Part shown: positions 46,584-55,291 of the stretch, piece after piece
Numbering within the stretch: position 1 is the first letter of the stretch
How the letters are laid out: each line of letters starts with the position of its first letter
Source: Cohnella fermenti
GTDB lineage: Bacteria; Bacillota; Bacilli; Paenibacillales; Paenibacillaceae
DNA: 64,000 nt
Direction: 5' to 3'
NCBI RefSeq assembly: GCF_004801405.1
Contig: NZ_SSOB01000003.1
Location: 124,001 to 188,000 of the forward strand
The notes under the pieces: model-generated
Database searches by the model: none
Told to the model about the DNA's origin: nothing
The model's input: the letters and a program-made list of their open reading frames with translations, nothing else
Position numbers and translations under genes: made by a program

Positions 46584-47618
46584 ATGCAGGTACGGAAGAA
46601 CGTTCGCGAGCGGAGGAAAAATCGCATCTTGCAGTTATCGAGGCGCCTGGACGAAGAAGGAACCGATGCTCGCGAGGCGGAGATTCGCACGACGGCGAAT
46701 CTGATTCCGAGCCAAGGGGCTCGCCACGAGCCGAAGCCGGCTGCGGAAGCCGCGAATTCTCCGGACGCGACGGGCAGTCTGGACGCGCTGGACCGCTACC
46801 TCGAGCAGGACCCGGAGAAGTGGTGGAAGGAGCGGCAGCGGCTGCAATTCTCGAATCCGGTCCGCGGCGGGAGCGAAGCGGAGCGAGGGGCGGGAGGCAT
46901 AGGCTCGATCAAGCGCTTGAGCGACTTCCCCAACTTGGCGGGAAGCGGGGGTAGCGGCTGGCGGGAGGGGCCCTCCTATCCGGAAGCCGGAGGAACGCTC
47001 GGGCGATTTCTCCGCAGCTTGCTTCTTCGTACGGCCGTCGCCGCCCTGCTGCTCGGCGCGGGCTGGGTCTGGTTCCGCCTGGAGCTCCCGGGAAGCGGGC
47101 AGGCGCAGGCATGGACGGCGCAGGCGGTTACTCGGGACATGAACTATATTGCGGTGCAGGAATGGTACGAGAAGACGTTCGGGAGCGCCCCCGCCTTCTT
47201 GGAGCTGCTGAATCGGCCGGATTCCTCGGAGGCGGTATCGGCGGATTGGGGCAAGGAGGATATCGCGGTTCCGCTCGTCGGAACGATCGTGAAGACGTTC
47301 GGGCAGGACGGCGCCGGCATCCGGATGACGGCCCCTGCCGGCAGTCCGATCCGGGCCGTTCATGCCGGTCGGGTCACGCAGGTGACGACGGACGCGCATG
47401 GCGTCGCTACGGTGCTGATTCAGCATCCGAACCGGATCGTATCGGTGTACGGGGGGCTGGACCGCGTGGACGTCAAGGCGAACGATTGGGTGGAGACGGG
47501 CGCCGCGATCGGAGAGCTTGCGGCGGGGGACGGCGGGGCCGAGGAAGGGAGCTTCTACTTCGCACTTCAACAGAACGGTCAATCGCTCGATCCGTCGGAA
47601 GTGATTCCGTTTGATTAA
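46584..47618 (+). CDS. spoIVFA: stage IV sporulation protein FA (M23-like)
   Basis: A 344-residue bitopic protein. The basic N-terminus MQVRKNVRERRKNRILQLSRR and a linker precede one membrane helix (LLLRTAVAALLLGAGWVWF) and a C-terminal M23/LytM-like domain (APAGSPIRAVHAGRVTQV ... VSVYGGLDRVDVKANDWVETG). Zinc ligands of active M23 enzymes are not evident, as expected for SpoIVFA, which holds SpoIVFB inactive in the outer forespore membrane. The ATG at 46584 has GGAGG eight bases upstream. It overlaps spoIVFB by 8 bp. Confidence 0.88.
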   Translation: MQVRKNVRERRKNRILQLSRRLDEEGTDAREAEIRTTANLIPSQGARHEPKPAAEAANSPDATGSLDALDRYLEQDPEKWWKERQRLQFSNPVRGGSEAERGAGGIGSIKRLSDFPNLAGSGGSGWREGPSYPEAGGTLGRFLRSLLLRTAVAALLLGAGWVWFRLELPGSGQAQAWTAQAVTRDMNYIAVQEWYEKTFGSAPAFLELLNRPDSSEAVSADWGKEDIAVPLVGTIVKTFGQDGAGIRMTAPAGSPIRAVHAGRVTQVTTDAHGVATVLIQHPNRIVSVYGGLDRVDVKANDWVETGAAIGELAAGDGGAEEGSFYFALQQNGQSLDPSEVIPFD

Positions 47619-48486
47619 ATGGCGAGGCATCACATTTAAGCTGCATCCGCTCTTCGTCATGCTTATGCTGCTGTCGCTGGCGATGGGGGAGTGGCTCGGC
47701 ATCGTGACGCTGTTCGGAATCGTTCTGTTGCACGAGCTCGGCCACCTGTGGATGGCGCGCCGATTCGGCTGGACGATTCGGGAGGTGAAGCTGCTGCCGT
47801 TCGGGGGCGTGCTCGAGGTGGAGGAAGCGGGAACGGTTCCCGCCCGGGAAGAGGCATGGGTCGCGATTGCGGGGCCCGCCCAGAACGTGCTGCTGGCGCT
47901 CTTCGCCGGCGGAGCGTCCTGGGCCGGTCTTGTGGACGCCTCTTGGGCGCAAGGCTTCATGAAGGCGAACGCGCTGATCGCGCTCTTCAATCTTCTTCCG
48001 ATCCTGCCGCTCGACGGAGGGAAGATTGCCCAAGCGTGGCTGAGCCACCGAATCCCGTACCACCGCGTTCTCTTATGGAGCTCCCGTCTCAGTCTTTTTT
48101 GCAGCGCGGCCGTTGTGTTGTATGCCTTCGTTCCGCTCCTGCAGGGGCAGGTCCCGCAGCTTAACGTGCTCGCGGTCGGCCTGTTCCTGTGCGCCTCGAA
48201 TTGGACGTACCGGAGGAACGTGCCGTTCGTCTTCCTGCGCTTCCTCGTTCACCGGGCCAGGCGTTCGGAAGGGCGCATCGACCGCGGGACGCTCGCGCAG
48301 CCGATTGTCGTCGCCGAGCAGCGGCAGCCGTCCGAGGTGGTCAAGCTGCTGATGAAGGAACGGTACCATCTCGTCTACGTGATGAGGCAGGGGGCGGTCC
48401 AGCGCGTCGTTCCCGAGGGGCAGCTCATCGATCGTTTTCTGAGCGCTTTGACGAACGGGCATGCGGATTTGCGTTTTTTCATGTAA
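47611..48486 (+). CDS. spoIVFB: stage IV sporulation protein FB, intramembrane metalloprotease
   Basis: The M50 site-2-type protease that cleaves pro-sigma-K. It is 291 residues long. The zinc motif is His-41-Glu-42-Leu-Gly-His-45 in LLHELGHLWMARRFGW, and the third ligand lies in NLLPILPLDGGKIAQA. A C-terminal CBS-like region follows (about 225-290), which in this family senses ATP. The TTG start overlaps the end of spoIVFA, indicating coupled translation. Confidence 0.95.
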   Translation: MIKWRGITFKLHPLFVMLMLLSLAMGEWLGIVTLFGIVLLHELGHLWMARRFGWTIREVKLLPFGGVLEVEEAGTVPAREEAWVAIAGPAQNVLLALFAGGASWAGLVDASWAQGFMKANALIALFNLLPILPLDGGKIAQAWLSHRIPYHRVLLWSSRLSLFCSAAVVLYAFVPLLQGQVPQLNVLAVGLFLCASNWTYRRNVPFVFLRFLVHRARRSEGRIDRGTLAQPIVVAEQRQPSEVVKLLMKERYHLVYVMRQGAVQRVVPEGQLIDRFLSALTNGHADLRFFM

Positions 48487-48519
48487 AATGAAGAAAAGAC
48501 GCGGGCACGGGAGGTAGGC

Positions 48520-49755
48520 ATGAAGCAGTTGTTCGTCCATTGCACTCGCAACGCCACTCACTCGGCGCTCATGGAAGACGGTCGACTGGCGGAATACAAC
48601 GTGGAGAAGTCGGAGGGAACATCGCTTGTCGGCAATCTGTACATCGGCCGCATCGTGAACGTGCTGCCCGGCATGCAGGCGGCATTCGTCGATATCGGCT
48701 TGCCGAAGAATGCGTTCCTGTATGTGGACGACGCGCTGCACCCCCATCTGGACAAGCAGCCGAAGGAGAAGCCTTCGATCGCGGAGCTGCTGAGTCCGGG
48801 GGACGAGCATATCGTTCAAGTAATGAAGGAGCCGCTCGGCGGCAAGGGAGCGAGGGTGACGACGCATTATTCCCTGCCCGGCCGCTGGCTTGTTTATATG
48901 CCTCATGCGGACTATGTAGGCGTCTCGAAGAAGATCGAGCAGGAGCATGAGCGGGGTCGGCTGAAGTCGCTCGCCGAGCAGCTTCGCGAGCCGGGCGAAG
49001 GGATGATCCTGCGGACGAACGCGGAGGGGGCGAGCGAAGACGCGCTGCTCGAGGACCTGACGGCGCTGCGGGAGGCGTGGCAGGATATTCTTGCCCGCTC
49101 CGTCGGACTGAGCGCCCCGGTGGAGCTTCACCGGGACTTCGGGCTGGTGCAGAGGCTCGTGCGGGACGTCTTCACTCCGGATACGGAGGAGCTCGTCATC
49201 GACGACGAGCACGCCTGCCGGGAAGCGACCGCTTATCTGAAGCGAACGGCGCCGGACTTGGCGGAGCGCATTCGGCTGTATAAGGAATCGGCGCCCCTCT
49301 ATGACAAGATGGGCATCAACGAGCAGCTCGACAAGGCGTTTAAGCCGCGTATCTGGCTCGGCAGCGGCGGTTATCTGGTCTGGGATCAGACCGAGGCGCT
49401 CACGGTTATCGACGTGAACACGGGGAAGTATACGGGCGAGGTCGATCTCGAGGAGACGGTGTTCCGGACGAACCTGGAAGCGGCGGAGGAGATCGCAAGG
49501 CTGCTCCGGCTGCGGGACGTCGGCGGCATCATCATCGTCGACTTCATCGACATGGAGACGGAGGAGCATCGGCAGCTCGTCGTACAGCAGCTCGAGATTA
49601 CGATGAAGCGGGATCGGACGAAGTGCCAGGTGCTCGGGTGGACAAGGCTCGGGCTGCTCGAGATTACGCGAAAGAAGGCGCGGGCGAACGTCGAGAGCTA
49701 CTTGTACGAGACGTGCGCGGCCTGCAAGGGGCGGGGCAAGATCTATATCCGGTAA
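48520..49755 (+). CDS. rng: ribonuclease G/E family protein
   Basis: A 411-residue endoribonuclease. The N-terminal S1 RNA-binding domain contains NLYIGRIVNVLPGMQAAFVDIG. The catalytic DNase I-like part includes WDQTEALTVIDVNTGKYTG and GGIIIVDFIDMETEEHR with the metal-binding aspartates. The tail has a zinc-link pair (ETCAACKGRGK). RNase E/G processes rRNA and decays mRNA in proteobacteria; B. subtilis uses RNase Y and lacks it, so its presence here is a lineage trait. GGGAGG precedes the ATG. It sits between spoIVFB and rplU. Confidence 0.95.
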   Translation: MKQLFVHCTRNATHSALMEDGRLAEYNVEKSEGTSLVGNLYIGRIVNVLPGMQAAFVDIGLPKNAFLYVDDALHPHLDKQPKEKPSIAELLSPGDEHIVQVMKEPLGGKGARVTTHYSLPGRWLVYMPHADYVGVSKKIEQEHERGRLKSLAEQLREPGEGMILRTNAEGASEDALLEDLTALREAWQDILARSVGLSAPVELHRDFGLVQRLVRDVFTPDTEELVIDDEHACREATAYLKRTAPDLAERIRLYKESAPLYDKMGINEQLDKAFKPRIWLGSGGYLVWDQTEALTVIDVNTGKYTGEVDLEETVFRTNLEAAEEIARLLRLRDVGGIIIVDFIDMETEEHRQLVVQQLEITMKRDRTKCQVLGWTRLGLLEITRKKARANVESYLYETCAACKGRGKIYIR

Positions 49756-49803
49756 TCGGAGCCTCATTCGAGGCAATGAAGAGCCGTCATGAAGATTTGT
49801 TGT

Positions 49804-49955
49804 TGTGTTAGGGCCCAGGATGTGATACTATCTTATAGTGCGTGCAGAGTGCTTATTAGTTACGGCATGCTACAACCGCTCTCAGCCAGGTTAAGAAGAC
49901 CGATTCCGATCGGCACCTCCAGAGGCGAGTCTTAGATATGAGGAGGTGCACACAC
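49804..49955 (+). promoter_or_regulatory. promoter and L21-type leader of the rplU operon
   Basis: Promoter TTGTGT (49804-49809), 17 bp, TACTAT (49827-49832). Near the end of the leader GCACCTCC (49913-49920) is the exact complement of GGAGGTGC (49942-49949), which includes the rplU Shine-Dalgarno, so a hairpin can mask the ribosome site. Position and size fit the L21 leader found before rplU-prp-rpmA in Bacillota; the ligand is presumably a ribosomal protein. Confidence 0.75.
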
Positions 49956-50267
49956 ATGTACGCAATCATCGAAACAGGCGGCAAGCAATACAAGGTACAA
50001 GCCGGAGACGTTCTCTTCATCGAGAAGCTGAACGCCAGCGAAGGCGACAGCGTGACGTTCGACAAGGTCCTCGCGGTATCCAGCGACAAGGGCTTCGTAA
50101 CCGGCGCTCCGCTCGTAGCCGGCGCATCCGTTACGGCTAAGGTCGAGAAGCACGTGAAGGGCGAGAAGATCATCGTCTTCAAGTACAAGCCGAAGAAGAA
50201 CGAGCGCAAGAAGCAAGGTCATCGTCAACCGTACACGAAGGTAACGATCGAGAGCATCAAGGCGTAA
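49956..50267 (+). CDS. rplU: 50S ribosomal protein L21
   Basis: A 103-residue protein starting [18 protein letters not shown] and ending with [20 protein letters not shown], standard for L21, which binds 23S rRNA. The ATG at 49956 follows AGGAGGTG. It is the first gene of rplU-prp-rpmA. Confidence 0.98.
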   Translation: MYAIIETGGKQYKVQAGDVLFIEKLNASEGDSVTFDKVLAVSSDKGFVTGAPLVAGASVTAKVEKHVKGEKIIVFKYKPKKNERKKQGHRQPYTKVTIESIKA

Positions 50268-50278
50268 GCGGGTGCCTT

Positions 50279-50623
50279 ATGGTCACGATTACGATCTATC
50301 GTGGAAGGGATGACCGGATCAAGCGATTCTCCGTCACGGGGCATGCCAAGTACGACGATCCGGGCAAGGACATCGTCTGCGCGGGCGTATCGGCGATTAC
50401 GGTCGGTACCGTCAACGCCATCGAGAAGCTGACGGGACTTGTCCCCGATGCCGAGATGAAGTCCGGCTGGTTGTCGGCGAGCGCGCCGGAGTGCGGCGAA
50501 GCCGTTCGGAACGACCAAGTCCAATTGTTATTGGAAGGCATGGTCGTCGGTCTGGAGTCTATCGAAGAACAATACGGCAAGCACGTGAAGATAAAGCAAG
50601 CACTCGTTAAAGAAGGAGGTTGA
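50279..50623 (+). CDS. prp: ribosomal-processing cysteine protease Prp
   Basis: A 114-residue cysteine protease that removes the N-terminal extension of L27. The catalytic His-22 and Cys-34 lie in [21 protein letters not shown]. It is always found between rplU and rpmA in genomes where L27 has the extension; here L27 does (see rpmA). It starts 11 bp after rplU and ends 5 bp before rpmA. Confidence 0.97.
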   Translation: MVTITIYRGRDDRIKRFSVTGHAKYDDPGKDIVCAGVSAITVGTVNAIEKLTGLVPDAEMKSGWLSASAPECGEAVRNDQVQLLLEGMVVGLESIEEQYGKHVKIKQALVKEGG

Positions 50624-50628
50624 CACTC

Positions 50629-50940
50629 ATGTTGAAACTGAATCTCCAGTTGTTCGCTTCCAAGAAGGGCGTAGGCTCGACGAAGAACGGACGCGATTCC
50701 CGCTCGCAGCGCCTCGGCGCGAAGCGTGCGGACGGCCAGACGGTTACTGCGGGTTCGATTCTCGTTCGCCAACGCGGAACGAAGATTCACCCGGGCAACA
50801 ACGTCGGCATCGGCAAGGACGACACTCTGTTCGCTCTCGTCGAAGGAGTAGTCAAGTTCGAACGTTGGGGACGCGATCGCAAGAAAGTGAGCGTATACCC
50901 GGTTGAACTGGCGCCCGTAGCGGCTGCCTTGGAAGTCTAA
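50629..50940 (+). CDS. rpmA: 50S ribosomal protein L27
   Basis: A 103-residue protein with [20 protein letters not shown] at the N-terminus. The first nine residues are the Prp-cleaved extension, with cleavage after LQLFA in characterised relatives, exposing the SKKG tail that reaches the peptidyl-transferase centre. The ATG at 50629 has AAGGAGG upstream. A terminator follows. Confidence 0.98.
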   Translation: MLKLNLQLFASKKGVGSTKNGRDSRSQRLGAKRADGQTVTAGSILVRQRGTKIHPGNNVGIGKDDTLFALVEGVVKFERWGRDRKKVSVYPVELAPVAAALEV

Positions 50941-50956
50941 TCGGCTTCCGCTCCTC

Positions 50957-50992
50957 AAGCCCCGGTCCTGCATAAGGCCGGGGTTTCTTATT
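50957..50992 (+). terminator. terminator of the rplU operon
   Basis: AAGCCCCGG pairs with CCGGGGTTT, followed by a T-rich tail. Confidence 0.88.
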
Positions 50993-51045
50993 GTTCGGGG
51001 CCGGGTGTTGCAGATAAAGCCATATGGCAATCGCCGGCTGCATGG

Positions 51046-51051
51046 TATACT
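51046..51051 (+). promoter_or_regulatory. extended -10 promoter of spo0B
   Basis: TGG-TATACT gives an extended -10 box; no convincing -35 hexamer is seen. Confidence 0.5.
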
Positions 51052-51145
51052 AGGCACTAGAGCAAGGATGAAGAAGCCCGTGGGTGCAAGCGGCCGATCT
51101 AGGGGGAAGAAGGTCCCGGCCCGCGGCGGAACGGAGTCGTCGAGC

Positions 51146-51916
51146 ATGTCGAGAAGAGGAATCGTCAGGGCGGTCTGCGCCGCTCTGTCTTTAATCTTGC
51201 CTGGAGCCCTGATCGGCATATGGCCGGACAACGTTTGGACCTATGCGCTGTTCGTTATCTGGACGGGGGCTGCGGCCGCTTGGGTGCTGATGGCGACCGT
51301 GCGCGAGCTGCGCCGCGGGAGCGAGCTTATGGCCGAGGCGATGCGAATGCAGACGATCGACACGCTGAAGCATCATCGGCACGACTGGATGAACGAGATT
51401 CAACTCGTGTACGGTTACCTGAAGCTGAACAAGCCCGATAAAGCGATCGATGTCGTGGAGAGAATAAAGGGACAGATGGCGGGAGACAGCCGCTTGTCCC
51501 GGCTTGGCACCCCCAAGCTGGCCCACTATCTGCTAACGTTCCGAACGACCTGCAGCACGATGAAGCTTGATGTGGAGATCGACGAGGACTTCGATCCTAC
51601 AGGCGGACCGGAGCGGTCGGCCTTCGCGGATGCGGTCATCGGCCTTGTCGATGCCGTTCGCGAGAGGGCGGGAAGCTCCGGTCACGGGGAAGAGAATGTG
51701 CTGCGGCTTCGCTTCCGTTCCACAGGCAGCGAGATTCTGTTGGAGATGAGATACGACGGCACGCTGACCGCGAGAGACAGCCTTCCCTTCGATATGGGCC
51801 AGGCGCTTCGAGGGATCGGACGCTTGTCGGAGGAGAACCGGGCGTCAAATTCCGAGCCGACCGGCTCGCGGCAGCGAATGCTTGTCGCGTTCCCCTTGCG
51901 GGAGCAAGCCGGCTGA
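51146..51916 (+). CDS. spo0B: Spo0B-like sporulation phosphotransferase, membrane-anchored
   Basis: A 256-residue protein. The signature DTLKHHRHDWMNEIQLVYGYLKL matches the Spo0B dimerisation helix, with the phospho-acceptor at His-79 by comparison with B. subtilis His-30 (RHDWMN). Spo0B passes phosphate from Spo0F to Spo0A. Unlike soluble B. subtilis Spo0B, two membrane helices precede it (AALSLILPGALIGIW and YALFVIWTGAAAAWVLMA). The ATG at 51146 has CGGAG upstream; an ATG at 51068 would add 26 basic residues but lies only about 10 nt from the likely transcription start. obg begins 24 bp downstream, as in B. subtilis. Confidence 0.85.
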   Translation: MSRRGIVRAVCAALSLILPGALIGIWPDNVWTYALFVIWTGAAAAWVLMATVRELRRGSELMAEAMRMQTIDTLKHHRHDWMNEIQLVYGYLKLNKPDKAIDVVERIKGQMAGDSRLSRLGTPKLAHYLLTFRTTCSTMKLDVEIDEDFDPTGGPERSAFADAVIGLVDAVRERAGSSGHGEENVLRLRFRSTGSEILLEMRYDGTLTARDSLPFDMGQALRGIGRLSEENRASNSEPTGSRQRMLVAFPLREQAG

Positions 51917-51939
51917 CTCGATAACGGAGTGAACAAAGC

Positions 51940-53283
51940 ATGTTTGTAGACAAAGCGAAAATTTTCGTCAAAGGCGGAGACGGAGGCGACGGGCTCGTCG
52001 CGTTCCGCCGCGAGCTGTACGTTCCGGAGGGAGGTCCTGCCGGCGGCGACGGGGGCAAGGGCGGCGACGTCGTCTTCCGCGTCGACGAAGGGCTGCGGAC
52101 GCTGATGGACTTCCGCTACCAGAAGCACTTCAAGGCTCCGCGCGGCGTCAAGGGGAAGAACAAGACGCAGCATGGCGCGAATGCGGAAGATCTGATCGTG
52201 CGCGTGCCGCCGGGAACGATCGTATTCGACGACGACACCGGCGAGATGCTGGCCGACCTGACGAAGCAGGGGCAGGAGGTCGTCATCGCCAAGGGCGGGC
52301 GCGGCGGGCGCGGCAATACGCGCTTCAAGAGCCCGGCGAATACGGCTCCGGCGATCGCCGAGAACGGAGAAGACGGCCAGGAGCGCTGGGTGACGCTTGA
52401 GCTGAAGGTGATGGCGGACGTCGGCCTCGTCGGCTTCCCGAGCGTCGGCAAGTCGACGCTGCTGTCGGTCGTCTCCGGCGCGCAGCCGAAGATCGGCGCG
52501 TATCACTTCACGACGATCACGCCGAACCTCGGGGTCGTTCAAGTGTCGGACGAGCGCAGCTTCGTAATGGCGGACTTGCCGGGACTGATCGAAGGCGCGC
52601 ATACCGGCATCGGCCTCGGGCACGAGTTCCTGCGCCACGTCGAGCGGACAAGAATCATCGTGCACGTGGTGGACATGTCCGGCATGGAAGGACGCGATCC
52701 GTACGACGACTGGGTGAAGATCAACGAGGAACTGAAGCTGTACAATCCGAAGCTGGCCGAACGCCCGCAGATCGTCGCCGCGAACAAGATGGACATGCCG
52801 GATTCCGAGGAGAACCTCGCCGCCTTCAAGGAGAAGATCGTTGCCGAGCGCCCTGACATGGAGGTTATGCCGATCTCTTCGCTGACGCGCAAGGGCATCT
52901 CCGAGCTGCTCTACCGGGTAGCCGATCTGCTCGACACGCTTCCCGATCCGATGGAGGTTGCCGCGGAAGAAGCGCGGCTGGCCAAGGAGGCGGAAGGCGT
53001 TGTCTATCGCTTCGACGAGACGTCGGACAACTACGAGTTCACGATCTCGCGCGACAACGAGGTGTTCGTCGTCGAGAGCGAGTCGATCGAGAAGCTGCTG
53101 AAGCGGACGCAGTTCGCCTCCTACGAGGCGGTTATGCGGTTTGGCCGCATTCTGCGGAATGCCGGCGTGGATGCCGAGCTGCGCAAGCGGGGAGCGAAGG
53201 ACGGCAACACGATTCGCATCGGCGACTTCGAGTTCGAGTTCTTCGAAGGCGGCTCGGACGCGTACTTGTACGAAGAACGCTGA
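51940..53283 (+). CDS. obg: Obg family GTPase
   Basis: An essential GTPase in ribosome assembly and stress signalling. It is 447 residues long. The glycine-rich Obg fold ([33 protein letters not shown]) is followed by the G domain with G1 [12 protein letters not shown]3 [10 protein letters not shown] and G4 NKMDMP, then the C-terminal OCT domain. CGGAGTG precedes the ATG. It is coupled with spo0B. Confidence 0.98.
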   Translation: MFVDKAKIFVKGGDGGDGLVAFRRELYVPEGGPAGGDGGKGGDVVFRVDEGLRTLMDFRYQKHFKAPRGVKGKNKTQHGANAEDLIVRVPPGTIVFDDDTGEMLADLTKQGQEVVIAKGGRGGRGNTRFKSPANTAPAIAENGEDGQERWVTLELKVMADVGLVGFPSVGKSTLLSVVSGAQPKIGAYHFTTITPNLGVVQVSDERSFVMADLPGLIEGAHTGIGLGHEFLRHVERTRIIVHVVDMSGMEGRDPYDDWVKINEELKLYNPKLAERPQIVAANKMDMPDSEENLAAFKEKIVAERPDMEVMPISSLTRKGISELLYRVADLLDTLPDPMEVAAEEARLAKEAEGVVYRFDETSDNYEFTISRDNEVFVVESESIEKLLKRTQFASYEAVMRFGRILRNAGVDAELRKRGAKDGNTIRIGDFEFEFFEGGSDAYLYEER

Positions 53284-53294
53284 CGCGTTGGCCG

Positions 53295-53362
53295 GCGGAA
53301 TCGCGGAACATGGGGCCGCGGACCACGGAACCACAGAGACACGGAATCACGGAATTGCGGAG
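53295..53362. repeat. short CACGGAAT-type tandem tract
   Basis: Loose 8-9-nt repeats (CACGGAATCACGGAATTGCGG) fill the gap between obg and its terminator. Noncoding. Confidence 0.5.
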
Positions 53363-53364
53363 AA

Positions 53365-53396
53365 GAACCAATCGGGCGGCCCGGTTGGTTTTTTTC
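53365..53396 (+). terminator. terminator of obg
   Basis: AACCAA-CGGG pairs with CCCG-TTGGTT around a short loop and runs into seven T. Confidence 0.92.
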
Positions 53397-53399
53397 CTA

Positions 53400-53428
53400 T
53401 TGCGCGGGGGTGGCTCATTCGATATAAT
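53400..53428 (+). promoter_or_regulatory. sigma-A promoter of pheB
   Basis: TTGCGC (53400-53405), 17 bp, TATAAT (53423-53428), 43 bp before the ATG. Confidence 0.7.
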
Positions 53429-53471
53429 GTCCACTATACACATACATTCGTCTTTCCTGGGAGGACGGAAT

Positions 53472-53909
53472 ATGGCAGAGCAATATTATGTCGTCCGAGA
53501 GGACCTGCTGCCGGATGGAATTCTCAAGACGGAGCAGGCGAAGGAGCTGCTGCGCCGGGGAGAGGCGGCTACCGTTCACGAGGCGGCGGAGAAGGTCGGG
53601 CTTAGCAGAAGCGCCTTCTATAAGTATAAGGACGGGGTATACCCGCTCGAGCAGACGTCCCGCGAACGGATGGCGACGTTGTCCATGGACCTGGAGCATC
53701 GTTCCGGCGTGCTGTCGAAGGTGCTCGGGATGCTGGCGTCGAGCGAAGGGAACGTGCTCACCATCTCGCAGTCGATCCCGATGCAGGGGTTGGCGAACGT
53801 CGTCGTATCGCTCGATGTCTCCGGCTTGTCGGGACCGCTGTCGGACCTTGTGGGGCAATTGAAGGCGATAGACGGAGTGAAGCGCACGCACATCGTCGGC
53901 AGGAGCTAG
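53472..53909 (+). CDS. pheB: PheB-like ACT-domain protein (UPF0735)
   Basis: A 145-residue protein. A winged-helix-like N-terminus (EQAKELLRRGEAATVHEAAEKVGLSRSAFYKYKDGV) precedes a C-terminal ACT domain (LEHRSGVLSKVLGMLASSEGNVLTI). It corresponds to B. subtilis PheB, once thought to be chorismate mutase; it probably senses an amino acid. GGGAGGACGG precedes the ATG. It leads pheB-hom-thrB-pheA. Confidence 0.9.
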   Translation: MAEQYYVVREDLLPDGILKTEQAKELLRRGEAATVHEAAEKVGLSRSAFYKYKDGVYPLEQTSRERMATLSMDLEHRSGVLSKVLGMLASSEGNVLTISQSIPMQGLANVVVSLDVSGLSGPLSDLVGQLKAIDGVKRTHIVGRS

Positions 53910-53956
53910 ACGATAACGGATAAAGTCTTGCATCGGCAAGAGAAGGAGCTAATGTG

Positions 53957-55243
53957 ATGAAGCCCGTTAAAGTAGGATTGCTCGGATTAGGCACGGTCGG
54001 CACGGGAGTCGTCCGCATCGTGGAAGGCCATCAGGAGGATCTGCAGAGCCAGGTCGGCTCGCCGATCGCCATCTCGAAGATTCTGGTGAAGGATCGCACC
54101 AAGTCGCGCAGCATCGCCGTCGATTCGTCGAAGCTGACGGAGGACCCGTGGGAGATCGTACGCGATCCGGAGATCGATATTATTATCGAAGTGATGGGCG
54201 GCATCGGAACGACGAAGGAATATATTCTCGAAGCGCTCGAGCGCGGCAAGCATGTCGTGACGGCGAACAAGGATCTGATGGCGCTGCACGGCCAGGAGAT
54301 TCTGGCGAAGGCTAGCGAGAAGGGCTGCGACGTCTTGTACGAGGCGAGCGTGGCGGGCGGCATTCCGATCATCCGGACGCTGATCGAAGGCTTCTCCTCG
54401 GACCGCATCACGAAGATCATGGGCATCGTCAACGGCACGACGAACTACATCCTGACGAAGATGAGCCAGGAAGGCGCGGCGTACGAAGACGTCCTGAAGG
54501 AAGCGCAAGCGCTCGGCTATGCCGAGTCCGACCCGACCTCCGACGTGGAGGGGCTGGACGCCGCCCGCAAGATGACGATTCTGTCCACGCTCGGCTTCCG
54601 TGCGAACGTCGCGCTCGAAGACGTCGACGTGAAGGGGATCAGCTCGGTTACGCAGGAGGACATCCAATACGCGAAGCGGCTGGGCTACGAGGTGAAGCTG
54701 CTCGGCATCGCGGAGCGTCAGGACGACTTCATCAGCGTCAGCGTGCAGCCGACGATGGTCAAGAAGAGCCACCCGGTCGCTTCGGTGAACGGGGTGTTCA
54801 ACGCGGTGTACGTCCACGGCGAAGCGGTTGGAGAGACGATGTTCTACGGCCCCGGCGCCGGCGAGATGCCGACGGCAACGTCCGTCGTATCGGACCTCGT
54901 CGCCGTCATCAAGAACTCGAAGCTCGGCGTCAACGGTCGCCAAGCCGCGCTCGCTTACAAGGAGAAGAAGCTGAAGAGCGACGAGCAGATTGCGGCGAAG
55001 TACTTCCTGCTGCTTCACGTCGAAGACCGCGCCGGCGTTCTGGCGCAGATCGCGAACGTGTTCTCCCGCGTGGATGTGAGCATCGAGTCGGTCATGCAGC
55101 CGGCGACACCGGACCAATTCGGCGCCGAGCTTATCATTACGACGCATAACGCATCCAAGGCCTCGCTGAACGAGGTGCTGGCCGAGTTCGGGAAGCTGTC
55201 GGCGATCCGCACGGTCAAGAGCGTCTATCGCCTTGAGGGCTGA
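53957..55243 (+). CDS. hom: homoserine dehydrogenase
   Basis: Reduces aspartate semialdehyde to homoserine in threonine and methionine synthesis. It is 428 residues long. The NAD(P) loop is VGLLGLGTVGTGVVR, the catalytic lysine region ALGYAESDPTSDVEGLDAARK, and a C-terminal ACT domain starts near residue 350 (LLHVEDRAGVLAQIANVFS). The ATG at 53957 has AAGGAG eight bases upstream. It follows pheB by 47 bp. Confidence 0.97.
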   Translation: MKPVKVGLLGLGTVGTGVVRIVEGHQEDLQSQVGSPIAISKILVKDRTKSRSIAVDSSKLTEDPWEIVRDPEIDIIIEVMGGIGTTKEYILEALERGKHVVTANKDLMALHGQEILAKASEKGCDVLYEASVAGGIPIIRTLIEGFSSDRITKIMGIVNGTTNYILTKMSQEGAAYEDVLKEAQALGYAESDPTSDVEGLDAARKMTILSTLGFRANVALEDVDVKGISSVTQEDIQYAKRLGYEVKLLGIAERQDDFISVSVQPTMVKKSHPVASVNGVFNAVYVHGEAVGETMFYGPGAGEMPTATSVVSDLVAVIKNSKLGVNGRQAALAYKEKKLKSDEQIAAKYFLLLHVEDRAGVLAQIANVFSRVDVSIESVMQPATPDQFGAELIITTHNASKASLNEVLAEFGKLSAIRTVKSVYRLEG

Positions 55244-55291
55244 AGCCCGAACGATCCGCATTCCAACATCAAGCCAGAAGAGGTAGCGAAA

